This document shows positions 46,296 to 60,400 of a stretch of DNA of 64,000 nucleotides, one piece after another (position 1 is the first letter of the stretch; each line of letters begins with the position of its first letter). The translations under genes and the position numbers were made by a program. The notes under the pieces were generated by a model that was given only the letters and a program-made list of their open reading frames with translations, was not told the DNA's origin and did no database searches. The DNA comes from Bostrychus sinensis (lineage: Eukaryota; Chordata; Actinopteri; Gobiiformes; Eleotridae): assembly GCA_020698575.1 (NCBI GenBank), contig CM036243.1, forward strand, positions 20,854,903 to 20,918,902, read 5' to 3'.

Positions 46296-48299
46296 AAAAT
46301 ATATATATATATTTAAAATGGAAGATGTTGCTGTGAAGTTGGAAGACTGGTGCTTCTCCTTCACAAGAAAAGAGACAGAAGACAAAGAAAAGAATGAAAC
46401 CACTTGAAGAAATCAAATGCAGAAATATATTCTGCATTTGACTAGAAAGATTGGAGACTGTGAGCCACCCAGTGGATAAAATACCTGGTTGAAGGATCAT
46501 GATATTTTAGTAGCTACTTGTCAGTGGGACTTTCTTAGTGCGAATTTATATCAAATGAAAAAAGGTTAAGATGATTCACTGCCAACTATACGATACGATG
46601 ACAATAGACTATTCCGATTCAGGATCACACCTCTCACCCTTTTTTGTCACCAAGAGAAGTTGTTTTTAATACAATTAAAGAACTTTCAGGATATGCAATC
46701 ATAACTTAACTTGTTAACTTTTATTTATTGTTTTCTTTCTTTCTTTTTTAAATTCTTATACACAGCACAACTTTGTTGGACTGTGTTTTACCTTTTAGAA
46801 TACAAAATTAGATTTTTTTATATTAGTTTTTTTTTCCCTCTTGCCCTTGATCATTTTCAGCACAGTGCCTATACTGTATCATGGAGAGACAGATGTCGAG
46901 CACTCCATTTAACAACAATGTATGTACGCTGCCAAGGAATGTATTAACACCAACTTGTGTCCAACCACAAAATGGGGCTTTTGGTAATTCTTTAAGTGGC
47001 TTTGTGTATAAAAAGAAATAGGCAGTTTGCTGCACCTCTGACCACAGCAAAATTCGTCTGTGACTTGGACAGGATGAAAGAAATACTTGGACAGGTTTTT
47101 GGAAGCATCTTGGAAATATATTGCATGCACCCCAATGGGCCACACACACGGGCAGTGAGTACCTGTGTGTGCAAGAAAAGGACAAAAAAGGACTGTTTTG
47201 TGGACTTGCTGCCAGCTTGTATCAATATGTGGTCACCAGAATATGTTGTGAAAAGAGCATAGCTTCTTTCATGATTCAAATGTTGCTGTAGCTAAGGCTT
47301 TCGCTCCCATTAACGGAAAGGCCATGGGATCTAAGTGTTAATGCTCCACATATTTCACCATCATTGCAGGAGCATTTTGACCTGAGCCAGCACAGATGTT
47401 TGGATGTTATAGTATCGTAGCAATTTTGTGTTGTCAACTATATAAAAAGTTGGAGTGAACCAGTGGAGTGAACAAATAGTAACTGTGCCAAATGGAGCTC
47501 ACTATGTATCTACCAGCATATTCATGAGGTTTTTTCAAATATATGTAGTGCTTTGATTTGTTATGTAACTCACCCATGATTTATCCTCCTAGATTCTTTT
47601 AAAACAGCTTTAAAAAAGCACAACATTGTAAATTGTTATGTGTTATTCAGACATAATGAAACTTTTGACTTTTTGTGAGTTACCAAATAGTAATATTTTT
47701 CTTCACTCCTTAAAAAAGTGAGATGTTTCTTTCTCTAGCTAAACATTTCCAGAGCTAACCTAGACTAACTTACACAGGGACCACAGATTTAGAATTGCTT
47801 TTAATGCATTATATTACAAATCCTATCAGGGTTTGATGAATGACTATACGTCATTTAAGGTGCTCATATCTTTAAAAATCTGGGAAGGCATTTCCGTTAT
47901 GAATGATGTGGGGTTTTTGACTTTGGGCTTAGTTTACCATCTCGAGCCATGACCACAGTCTCTTAACCCGTCTGTCAAAATTGAGCACTTTAAAGGCCTA
48001 GTTGCCTATTGTTTCAAAGATTTTGAAGTAGATATTTGGATATTTGAATAAAATCTCTGCACTGGAAAACAACCGATAATTAGATCTGTCGGAAACTTGA
48101 AACTGACAAATACAACTTGATTAAAAATCTGAAAAGCAGAGATCGTAATCAGAGAAACAGAAATGTAAGACAGGTGTGGTGTTCTATCTCCTCATGCTCA
48201 TTATTTTATTGTTATTATTATTATTTGTTTACATTTATAAGTATTAAACAGCTGTTAAAGTCTGTTACCGATTATGTACAGTTTCTCTCTACTTTAATG

Positions 48300-48305
48300 A
48301 ATAAA
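48300..48305 (+). terminator. abca1: probable abca1 polyadenylation signal
   Basis: AATAAA followed within 30 bases by TGTGACGTGTTCTTGTCTGT, a GT-rich downstream element. This would give a 3' UTR of about 2.25 kb. Confidence 0.6.
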
Positions 48306-48320
48306 GTTCATACATTTTGT

Positions 48321-51300
48321 GACGTGTTCTTGTCTGTGTCCTGACTTTTTTTTGTTTCAAACCATGCACATTTTATCAGTGTATCAGTGTGACGGTAGAA
48401 ACACTTCAAATCTGTACTCGAATGTACTACTACTTTATAAAATTATTCAAGTGCAAGTAAAACTCAAAAAATGAGTAAAAGTGAAAAGGTATTACCAGCA
48501 TGAATAAGTAAGTTAGTATTTGTAATCACAATAAAATCTAGTTCTTCTAATACTGCAACAAACACTGTCCCCTGGATCAAACCCTGGACTTTCTGATTGC
48601 AAGGTAATGTGCAATACCCACCCACTTTTGAGAATTAAAAATGAGTGAAAGTGAAAGCATCCACTTACTTTCCACCACAGTTAACTTCTGGGATAATTAG
48701 CCAGCCAACATTTTATAGTGGGGCCTATGTGGATACTATATGATAATAAATAAGCTTCTTATATGGCCCCTAAATAGGTTTGTCCATGGGCTCCATACAG
48801 ACCAAATATGAATCAGCCTATGAATCTCACATCTAACCCAAATGGGATTGACACAGGGCCCCACTGGGCAACACCTATGAAACCCATATCGGAATTACTT
48901 TTAACACCCCATGAAATGTACATCAAAATAAATCAAGTTGTTTGTTTTTAATTGAGATTTGTTGTGTGTTTTTCCCTCTCTAGTGATATCTTGTGGTGAT
49001 AGTTTGTATTGCTTTTGTATTGTTTCTGGCTTAAATGTATCCTGATGGCTACTGACAAGACAAGGAAGCTTAGGCGATACATTAAACAATACATCAGGTC
49101 CAGAGTATAATAAGAATTGCCTGAACTCTGTTGCTTTCCATTGGCAATATTTATAAAGAGACTGTGGTTTTCTTGAGAAATTTCAGGGCAAAAGTTTCCT
49201 TAGTAGATTTAAATTTTCAGATATAACAGAAAGAACATTTGATGACATCCTACAAGTTAAGGGTCACCCACAGTGAAGAGGCCCTAGATGCATGTAATCA
49301 AGTAAAAAAGCTGTAACCAACTCCAAACATTACAGATACATAACAGCGGTGCTCCTCATCTAACATTTCACTGAACTGGGCATCTGCTGTTATTATGAAA
49401 ACTTCTGAACTAAGTAGCTCCTTAATTTGACCAAGACTAGGCCACAATTGCATATTAGAACTTCTGAAAATTGGTATTTCATCAATATTTAGTCTTAGAG
49501 TTTTTGTGTCTGTGAGTTCATCTTGTGCATTGGACAGGTTCGTATTGCATTACAAAGGCCAAAATAATAGAAACTTCTGGTTTGCTTTTTTTAGACCTGA
49601 GAATTCTGGGATCTTTTTTAAGTATGAGTAGTAGTCCAACATAACTAAGAAATATTCCAACTAGCTGTCCATTCTGCTAATTTGGTCTTCATGTCATGCT
49701 GAGGCATAATTTCCTCTTTATCAGAATCTTGGAATGAATCATTTCTTTCATTATCCAAATTCAAACCAAAGATCATCAGCGTTATCAGTGTCAAAATCCT
49801 ACTCAACATTGCTCAATAGTTCTATCAAAAACTTCCTGAAAATGTTCAATAGTTTCATCAAATACTTCAACAGACTCCACAGCCAAGGTCATTAAATGTT
49901 CTAGCACTTTGAGTTTATCTAATGCCTTGTACACGTAAGATTGCACAATCTAAAAACAAATATAGAAATTGTTAATAAGAAGAAAGTGAGTAAATAGCCC
50001 TATAATAAAAGTGAAAAAACGAAAATTGTTTTTAAATGATTAGTTATTGAATTAATATAATAATTTTTATATTTTAATAGTGACCAACAATTTTATAAAC
50101 ATTTTTAGAGGTTTCATAGCATAAAATATATTTTAAGCATGACACAATTTCCCCACATTCATCCCATAAAGGCCCATACTTTTACTACCTGCATTATGGG
50201 TCCCACATTATGAAATCATGGGGCCCATATAACTAATGATAGATAGCCCATGGTCATCTGAAATCCACACTGCCTGGACATCATCCATACGGAGCCCAGA
50301 TGCTCACCAACATGGTAGCCTGGATGTGCAAAACATCGCCCTCTGGTGGTTGAAGCTTGTACTTCATACAGTAGCTGCTAACTTTCGGTGCTTCTCTCTC
50401 TACATTTTGATTGGTTGAAAGGAACAAACGGAAAACAAGCGGGGTTCACTTTGGAACGCCACAAAGACAGTCTACAGTGAGTGTGAAAGCCATTTGTCAT
50501 TTACGTGTTGACACAGAAGTAGTTGCAGTAGGTACGTATACGTTTGAAATATAAATGCATGCACAAAGACATATATTATGTTTTAATCCATTTCAAAGCA
50601 CTTGGAAGCCAACAATGAACTTTTGAGTGGGAAATGGCCAAAATGTCGAAGTAAAATGAGCAAAAATCACAGATGGGACTAGCAGACACTGCCGGCTGGA
50701 TTTACAACCACATAAATTGATAAGCCTATTTGGCAGCTTTTAATCAAGATTCATTATTATTATTAATTAAAGTTTTACATTTTTCTGTGTGTCAGGAGAA
50801 GGTTATTTTTTCGCATTATTGTCAAAACAAAGTGACCTATAGTGGCCCTAGATGGAGCTTGGTTTGGCCTCTGGTGTAACTCACCAATGAATGAAGAGAG
50901 CAGGAGTAATAAGACAGATGTGGGGATTAAAAGTAGGCCTATTCCATAAACGCACGGTGTCAACCCTCCTACACTTGGTAGGCCTATAGCTGTAGCAGTA
51001 GGCTAAATATGTGATTGGAACAGATGTGATTGGCGTTGTGTTACACCAATTGAAAACCAGTATATGTGTACGATCACTGTTTAGGTATTTCTTCTATTTC
51101 TTATTTGAATGTGCAGATGTTAGCACTCGTAGATTCGTGTTCAGAGAAAACCAATTCACCTGTAGGATCCTGTTTTCTCAAATTATTTTAAAATTACTCA
51201 TCAGTAAGCCCGGTAGCCCCCAATACAACAGAAAGTTCAAATCGGGTTACGGGAAAGAAATCATAGAATGCAGAGGAAGAGGAGGTCCCAAATCACAGAG

Positions 51301-51432
51301 AGAACTGCACCTTTCTCTCTGAAAACAAGGGGAAGTATCAGAAACCACGGTACTCGCTTTAACATTAAATTGACTTCCGCTTATTTGTTGAAAACAGCGA
51401 ACTTTCCAGGATTCAGTGCAGCCTCTTTGACA
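48321..51432. other. abca1-stra6l intergenic DNA, repeat-rich
   Basis: No gene seen. It contains a GTAAAAGTA-type repeat fragment (about 48400-48500), a tRNA-like box (48575-48600, minus) and a probable decayed transposon at about 48710-50340. The stra6l promoter must lie near its right end, but I see no TATA box or clear element. Confidence 0.55.
48710..50340 (-). mobile_element. probable decayed DNA transposon
   Basis: Both ends are rich in degenerate GGCCCATA/TATGGGCCC units (about 48713-48895 and 50154-50335). Between them, the minus strand at about 49560-49370 reads roughly as NIDEIPIFRSSNMQLWPSLG before stops and frame breaks. This recalls a conserved block of transposon-borne proteins seen in many fish genomes. 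The family is not assigned, and the ends are not proven to be inverted repeats. Confidence 0.35.
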
Positions 51433-54400
51433 ATGGCCTCGGAGCAAGATGTGTAAGTATTTCTGGTGTGGACATTGTGGGTAGTTAGTGATTAGAAATT
51501 GGGTTTAGCGGACGCACGTTCAGGCTCAGTAACCTGGTTGACACATACTACACTTTCATCAATATTACATAAGAAGACATATGTTGTCTTCACATTCTAA
51601 GAAAGACTTAATAATTTTGCTTTTCCCAAGTACTTTTAAGGCTTTAAATAGGAATTAAACATGTCCAGACACAAGCAGAAAAGCTGATGGTAATCAGGGT
51701 GGGGTACTGTACTGCACTCACAAAAGGTGCCAGATGTGGTTTTTTGGAGCGTATCTGACAAAATGAAACTAAAGCAAAGCATCAGATTTAGTCTACACAT
51801 TTTATCAGAGATTTTGAAATTGCATGAGCTTAAAGTGACAGCTCAGTTGTCAGCATGCTAAACCAATTATTAGGTGGACATTTAAATATCAGCTATACCT
51901 AAGAGTGATCAGCTGCAGCATCTTTTGTATCAATCAAATCTGGATTTTCTGTGCCTGTCAGAGACATGCTTACATGAGAATTCTCCCATGGATCTGCTAA
52001 ATGTAAAAGGATATAAAGTGTTTAGAAAGGACAGGACTGACGGACGTAGGGGAAGTGTGTGTTATTTTATTTCAAGGAGGATATAAAATGTGAACAATTA
52101 CATTGGAATAATAAAAGTAATCTGGAATGTATTGGCTTTCTCTTGCAGATCAAATGTTTTTCACTTTGCTTGGAAAATAAAGGCCCTCCAATGCAAAACT
52201 TATTTTTTTATGACCAATTAAATGTATTGCTTAAACAGCGTGATGTAAATAATAAAATAATAATAATAACAGGAGAGTTTAACATTAACTGGGATGACAA
52301 AGTAAATTTTAAAGAAATGGTTGAGGGACTAACCATAATCACTAAATCCTCAGAAACACTCATCGGTTTGCTCCTTACAAATAAACCTGAACAAATAAAG
52401 AAAAGCTATATTTTGGCTACTGGGCTATCAGACCATCACATGATACTGTTTGTAAGAAAACTGAAAACTAAATTAAATTTACTACCTGATATAAAATGAG
52501 AAAAGTTTAAAATTCCTAATAATCAGTTACCTTTTGTTGAAAATGCAATAAGACAATAGTATGGATAATAGTTGCAGCTCATTTATGGTGTAACTCAAAA
52601 CAACTAGGCCTATAAACAGTTTAGTGAGAAAAATAACCAGGTGCAAACCAGGTCACAGAAACAACCTATCATGGTTAAATGAAGATTTATGGTCCTTTAT
52701 GAGACAAAGGGACCATGGCCTCAAGATGGCACTCAAAAAGCAAGAAAGATCATGAAAGACGTTCATTCACTACATTAAGAAAGTCACAAAAGAGCTAAAA
52801 ATGGCCAAAACAACCTTTTTCATTAACTCTATTAATAATTCAAAAGGAAATGCTGAGGATATCTGGCAAAACTTTAAAAAATGAACAGGAAAATCAATAA
52901 TTGAAAAAAGAAAAAATAGAGGACAAAATAGTATACATGCAAAGTATGTTTGCCAATGCTTTTAATCATTATTTCATCACATCAATAACAAACATGATCC
53001 AGGATTCTGATCAATCTAATTGTTCAGTTGTGCCACTGAATACCAATGCTCCTATGTTGACCTTTAGAAAGGTGACATATTGTGAGATAGAAACAATAAT
53101 TTTATCAAAACGAATAAAGATTTGTTCATTCCATCTATTTGTAAAATTATGAATTGGTGAGTTAATGAAGGAGTGTTTCCCACAGCATGGAAAACAGTAG
53201 TAATTACACCACTCTTTAAATCAGGACAACAAACGGACATAAGCAATTATAGACCTATAAGTATTCTTACATGCAAAAAGTGAACACATGGCTGCTGAGG
53301 AGCTGTCATCTGTAATGGTTTCAGCTTGTGATTGGTTAAAAAAATTCATGTTTACACCTCAATATTGGTAAAACTATTATGTATGAGAGTCAGATCCAAC
53401 TGTCATGGTTGATGGAAAAGCCCTAAAAATAGTACATGAGTACAAGTATTTGGGTATTATGGACTCACAACTGTGATTCATAACACATGTCAAAAACATA
53501 AGCAACAAAATCAAATTTAATTTGGTAAACTTTAGACACATTCACAATAATCGGACAACAGACGCTTCAAAATCATCCTTAAGTGCCACAATTCTTTCTC
53601 ATATAAAATACTGTCTGACCACTGGACCCAGATAAGCAGGACCACCCTGCTGCCCAGACAATGAAAACACTGGACAAAAAGTCAAACACCTATTATTACT
53701 GTAAAATCATGTGCAAATATTATTGAATACTATTTAGTTTAGTTTTTTAACTAATTAATGTTTTTTATTAACTATCCAGTTAACTGTCTATGAAGAGACT
53801 GTCATTGTCTGTTGTTCAGTCTCATCTGTGCTTCATGTACACTGTGTGTTTTTAGCTTGTTCTGATTTTTACTAATCTGTCATTGTGCCATGTGCAAAGT
53901 GTTGATTGTTTGTTATGTGCCTGTTATATGTCCTTTTTCCTTGCCATCAACCTGCCATAGGACTACAGATGAAAATTAACCTGTTTGGCAAACTCTGGCA
54001 CATTTACAATGTGTCTGTCCAATCTGTCCCATATTAAATACACAGAAACATCAAACCAAAGCATGTGTACACGCCTGATGAAAATGTTAAGACCAGCTGA
54101 AAAATTGCAAGAATTTACATTTTGCACTGCAGGATCTTAAGGAGGTTCTAAGTAGAGCTTCAAAATGCAAAATGAAGAAATTGGAGTGAGACAAAAAAAA
54201 TTTGAGTAAGCAATTTATTGAAAACAACAATCAGCTGATCAAAAGTTTAAGACTATAGCTAAAAAAAAAACTAAAAAAACCCTCAAAACAGAAATAAAAC
54301 TTTCCGAAAGGACTCATGAGTAGCTCCACCATTCTTGTCGATCACTTCAAAAATATGTTTCGGCATGCATTGATGCAAATGTTTCCAGGAGGCTGGTGGG

Positions 54401-57400
54401 AACGTTGCTCCAAGTGGTGAAGATGGCTTCACAAAGGGCATCCACTGTCTGGAACTGATGTCCATTTTTGCAAACTTCCCTTGCCATCCATCCCCAAATG
54501 TTCTCTACTGGATTTAAATCAGGGGAACACGCAGGATGGTCCAAAAGAGTGACGTTTTCTCCTGAAGAAGTCATTAAAAGTCAGGCGGACATTGTGAACT
54601 ACAGCGTTGTAGAAAAAACCCAGTCATTACCACACACGAGGGCCCTCAGTCATGAGGGAGGCCCGCTGCAGCATCTCCACAGAGTCAGCCGCCGTTTGAC
54701 CCCTGCACAACCTGAAGCCCCACTGTTCCATTGAAGGAAAAAGCAGCCCAGATCATGATGGGGCCCCTCCACTGTGCTGCGTAGAAAACACCTCAAGTGC
54801 GATCTCCTTGTTGTGTCAGTAACGTTGGAAGCCATCAGGACTGTCAAGGTTACATTTTTTCTCATCAGAGAATAAAATTTCTTCCACTTTTCAGTGTTTC
54901 ACGTTTGGTGCTTCCTTGCAAAGTCCAAATGGGCAATTTTGTGTCGTTGAAGGAGACAAGGCCTTTGAATACGTTTTTTGTTCTTTTCTTGCTTAATTTT
55001 AGCTGAGGATTGTCCCATGTCTTGACAGACAGCCAATCCGATTTTCCGGCTCAGCAATGGAGAAATTTTTTTGGGTCTACCACTTGACTTTTTTATTCCA
55101 TAATCCTCAGGATCTTTAAAGAAATCCAAAATGACTGTCTTACTGCGTCCAACCTCAGCAGCGATGGTGCGCCGCGAGAGACCTTGCTTATGCAGCTCAA
55201 CAATCCCACAGCGTTCAAAGAGAAAGCTTTTTTGCCTTTGCCATCAGGAGGTCATGACAGAGTGAATACCTGACAGAAAATTACACTGAATCTACATTTT
55301 TGCACATAAAGGTTAACACTTCTGTCACTGTTTACTTTTTCAGGGAACCCGCAGCCGTACCATGTAACAAAACATTCTCAGTGGAACAGTTCCTGCCATT
55401 TTCACTCATACCAGCTGTAAGTCACTCTTTGTTGGACGGACTTTCATTGTAAGAAAAATGCCAATAATGTCTCTTCTAACATCATGGCACTTCTCTGAAC
55501 CATCTCTTTATTGTATAGCACATTTCCATTACAGTCATTTGTGTGTGATTGGCTGTCTTCCAGGTGCTCATTGTGGGAGTGCTTTCATTCTTCCAAAGAA
55601 GAGCCCAGAAACATGTGATTGACCAGAGATTACCCTTTTTACAGGGCCGTTTTGGAATTGTCATGTAAGAGCTAAAACTACAAAGAAATGATCTCTTTTT
55701 TACACCTTTAACATGGAGCATTTACATGAAATGTATGATGTTTTTCCTAACAGACCCATGGATGCTATGGGCTTCAGTAATCGCTGGTCCTATGGGTTTG
55801 CATTTGGTGCCGTTTCCTACGACGTTATAGAACTCATCAGTGAAACTCACATGCCAAAAGTCTTTCCTTCTTGGGCCAAAGGTACTGCACCTACAACATG
55901 ATGTTCTCAAAAACCAAACACTTGTCTTATAAAGTTGTTTAACGTGCTCACTTCTCCGTCTTTATTCCTCAGCTATAACATATCTGATTGGAGCCATTAT
56001 GGTGGGCCTGGCATACTTCCCTTTCTTTGCGTGTCTCTCGACACCATTCAGGGCAACTGGTGCTGTGATGGGAATACTCTACTCAATATGCTGGTAAAGA
56101 GACATTGCTTAACATACTATTTATTTAAAGTGGGAAGTGACTTACTGAGATTTTATGTGTGAAAATGCTTAATGTTAAAGGATTTTTTAGAAAGCTACCT
56201 GTGTCATTGAGGCACTTGGGGACCATTTTACTTAATTTACCTCTTAGAGGTTGGTTAAAATAATATCAGTAGTGGTTATCTTGAAAGTATGATGGCACAA
56301 GCAGACCTTCTTTAAACTGGCATAATAAAATATTAGACAACCAGTTTTGATTTTTTTTTTTTTTTTTAGTTTGTTTTTTTAATGTTTTTCTCAGTATTTA
56401 AGTGTATAAATGGTGGCCTTACACCTGGTGTAATTTGTCAGTTGATACAAAAACATAATAATGAAGTTTTGAGAACAAGAGTGGGAACTGTAAAAAGGTG
56501 CCGAATCACTTTGAGGCATTCATTATTCTCAGTAAATCCATCCATCTTCTTCCGCTTATCAGGATTATCAGGAACTGGGTTTGATGAAGCCAACAGGACA
56601 TCATCATCTGCAAAAAGCAGAGATGAGATCCTGTGGTCCCCACTTTGACGGAGCCAAACAAAATTTGGTACACATATGCTTCATGTCCATACAAACAAAA
56701 AATTATATTGTGGCCAGGTCCCCTGACTAAACGGAAGTCGGCCACCTCGGATTGATCATGTGACCCCCTGAGTTACACCCTTTACATTTTAACGAAGTCG
56801 TCTGAGGGCGTTTAAGTAAATTAATTTTTTAAATTTTGTCAACATCATCTGGAGATGTTGAGATGTGCCCTGTGTACATAGAATCGGTTGCCTATGGGTG
56901 ACAATATTTTGTTGTTCTGTCTCTGTAAAGAAAAAATAGCACTGTATGAGTTTGTGTTTGTTTTAGGATCATTGTTGTCGGCTGGGATTGGTACATTTGC
57001 CCCATAGTTGAGGTAGGTCAGCTACTATTTTTAAATACTATAAAGGGTAAGTACAGCTACAGATGTCTGTGCTTGTTTTGCCAGTGGTGGGGTTCCTACA
57101 CCAAGCTAATTTTCCAGTGGCCCCGGATGCTTTCTTTCATCTTCCTCTTGGGACGTTTTATCTTCCAGTTGGTCAAAGCTGTGCACATACAGAGGCAAGC
57201 AAAGCAGGAGGTATGTGAAGATAGGGAATAATATTCACACTTTCGACTTTTTCGCTTCTAGAGTTTCCACAGCGAAATCATTTGCCCTTTAGTGTTCAGT
57301 AATTGACACATAGGTGCGGCATAGGTTTTTCACCAGATGCCCTTTCTGTCCTTTTATCCAGTTTTACAACAGGTGGAAAGAGCACACTGGGTTATGTCTC

Positions 57401-60400
57401 CTTGTGGCTAGATTCACGATACTTCCCTTCATGTTATTCATTTTAATGTCTTGTGTAATTCTGTGCTAGGACTCTGAGGAGCTTGTGCACGCTCATCAGA
57501 TTGAACATGTAAAGAGACTGCTGTGTGGGCCAGCTGCACACAGGTAGAAGACACTCATCTCATTACATTCTGTGAAATTAGCACATTTAACTTTTGAATC
57601 AAGGCTTCATGGCCACAGTGCAGCAATGATGTGTCAATCCTTGTTTTTCCTCAGTAAACCACTGAGCTGGTTCCAGAGACATGTCTATGACTGGGACCCC
57701 TACTTCAAGTTTCCCAACAGGGTCATTGGGACTGCTGTCGTATCTCTTATTGTCTTATATGATGTAATAAAAGAGTTTTATTTGTTTTTATTTTTACTTA
57801 AAACACAAATAATATAGAAGTCTTTGTTTTTTTTACACAGGCGATTTTAGCTGACCTTGGCCTCTATGGACAGCTTTTTGATGATTTGGAGAATTTGATA
57901 AACCCCATTGGTGAACTGCCAGAATTTTGGGATGTCACTAGGAGTGAGTCATTCATTTTGATCAATAATACATTTTATTATATAATGTGCAAGCTTATAC
58001 AAGCTTATTTGATTATGATTTTTCTCAGAGTGTTGGCTGGTCACCCTTGCATTGGGAGGTCTCAACTCAGTCGCCTACATCTGTCACGTGTTAGTGTGTT
58101 ACAGGTAAAATCTATGAACCTCTTTAAAACTGCAGTAGTCAGTGATTTAGTTACTGACAAAGGTTTATGCCTTCACAGGAAACATTTAAAGAGACTGTGG
58201 AAAGGACACAAGGATTTTCTGCCAAAGAAGTTGCAAAACCCAAGTTCTGCTGTCAGTGTGGTATGTCATATCCTAAATCAAATTTCAAAGTCGAGTGATG
58301 CAGTTTAGTTTGAGATTTGTTCAAAATAAGAAAGAGTTATTGTAGGTTTAACAGACGTGTTTCTAAATATTAGGAGATTATATGGCAGTGTAAGAATTGT
58401 TCATTTTCTGGTGTAAGCGTCAAAGAGGACGATGATTCAGAAGTGCAGTCAAATCAGAAGGTTTATTTAATATCACACAGGTAAGGTTGATGGATAGTGA
58501 GAGCACACTGCAAGAGAGGAGTGTCCTTAGCTTTATATTGTCTATGACGATCTCAGCATAGAGCTATCTTCTTATCTCGTGCATGGCAGGGCCACGAAAG
58601 CTCTCAGTTCAGCATAGTGATATCTTCTTTGTCTTCCTGAACCTCCTGCACATTGGGCTGGGCCACGGGGATTAACATCTGCAGCCTTGAGTCTGATTAG
58701 TATTACAAGTATTATTATTACTAATGTTGAAACCTTATTAACCTTAGCAGAAGTACATCCAAATATATGTTTAATGGTGATGCGCAAAGCTATATGTAGA
58801 GATATTCAATAGTAGCAGTGTAACGATGCAGTAACTATATTGATGTATCGATTTTTTTTCCCCCAACGATACAGCTATATTGATATCACCTTGTATTGAA
58901 TCATTTTATCTTCTAGGAAGTATGTATTGATATACATTAGGGGTGTAACAATATGTTTTTGCAACAATACGATATTTATCGATTAGAAGTGTTTCAATAT
59001 GATTCAAGAATGATATTGGCTAATTTGGAATGATAAGATTCGATACGATTTAATACCTTCGTAACAATAATCAATACAGCAACTTTTTGCCAAAAATCAT
59101 AAAAGTTTACACTCAAATGGAGCACTGCGGCCAGGGTTGATTATGTACAGCAGACAGAGAGTGAAGAAAAGTTGAATAGAACATTTAATTAATTTATTTA
59201 AAAACACAAAATGTATCTCCAGAAAGCTATATCTGGTTTTATTTTAACATACACATTTCTAATTTTGATATTTCCGATATTATCGATTGCTACTTCATGT
59301 GTATCGATATTCACTTCCTAGAAAACGATACAATTCGATACAAGGTCATGTGTATCAATGTAGTTGTATCATAGGAAAAAAAATCGATACACTGATACAA
59401 TTACTGTATTGTTACACCCCTAATATACATGGAAAATCGACTGGTAATATCGCAAATATCGAAATTAGAAATTTGCATGTTAAAATAAAACCAGACAGGG
59501 TTTTTGAATGTAATTTTTGTGTTATTAATGAAATAAAATGTTATATTCAACTTTTTTTCACTCTCTGTTAGCTGGATATAATCTGCGATCCTACTTTTGA
59601 GAGTAAACTTTTATGATTTTTGGAAAAATTTTGCTGTATCAATTATTGATATGAAGGTGTTGAATCGTATCAAATTGTATCATTCCAAATTAGCCAATAT
59701 CATTCTTGAATTGTATCAAAACAATTCTAATCAATACGTATCATATTCTTGCAAAAATGTATTGTTACACCCCTATATTATGGTCATCTTTCATTGCATA
59801 TGAGATTGAGTTTTTACTGCCTGAACAGTCAGACTAACCAGATAAGACTTCTGTATTACACTATGCCTCACAATGACCCTAACCTTAACCACTGGACTTG
59901 AGGCCTAAATTAATTTAGTTTTCTTAATGTGTTTCTGCAAATGCAAAGAGTTGTAATTATACAAATGTATTTTGCAGATTTGTATGCGCCGTAAATTAAA
60001 GCCTGACCGAGGTATCGGCCGGTCGATATTATTGGTCAGTATAGCCAATTAGAAAATTATCGGCTTTTGGCCACAATGTTTACTTGCAAATGATGGTCTT
60101 CTGCTATTTATCCAGCAGAGGGTCGCTGTCGTCTCTTATATCATGCTACACGCTTGCCTTACAGCAGAGCCCAGAGCTTTGCCAAAAAAAAAAAAAAAAC
60201 TGCAGAGAGCTTAGCAGAGCAGCAGCGCACTCTCCAGTGCATTTACTGAATGCAGTGGTTTGGTTTTGGTCAGTGTTTACTTTATAAGTAACGTTAGTTT
60301 GTGAAATAAATAGTAACACTGTAAGTTTACCATTTCAATTTAACCCGCTTGTCCACGAGTCACAGCGTGCCTCATTATGTTGGTCGCGGTAGGTTTGTTT

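Larger units (their letters stand above)
46078..48320 (+). other. abca1: abca1 3' untranslated region
   Basis: A long non-coding stretch after stop TGA 46075-46077. Candidate poly-A signals are AATAAA at 48047-48052 and 48300-48305. The second is followed by a GT-rich downstream stretch and is the better end. Paired miR-33 seed matches lie near the start. Open frames inside (for example 46823-47279 minus) are spurious. Confidence 0.65.
51453..55343 (+). other. stra6l: stra6l intron 1, filled by a LINE and a Tc1-like element
   Basis: The 3.9-kb first intron is largely transposon-derived: an L2-like LINE (about 51890-53720, + strand) and a Tc1-like transposon (54065-55270, - strand). The acceptor for exon 2 (TTTTTCAG, AG 55342-55343) lies only about 70 bases beyond the Tc1-like remnant. 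Confidence 0.7.

Noticed and set aside
46823..47279. Overlapping minus- and plus-strand frames in the abca1 3' UTR
   Set aside because: Several frames overlap the same bases without any domain. They are chance open frames in a UTR.
54468..54865. Open frames on the + strand over the Tc1-like remnant
   Set aside because: Antisense shadows of the minus-strand transposase remnant.
58420..58710. Possible solo LTR of a gypsy-type retrotransposon
   Set aside because: Sequence style is suggestive (CTTATCTCGTGCATGGCAGG), but I found no paired terminal repeat, no TG...CA boundaries and no target duplication.
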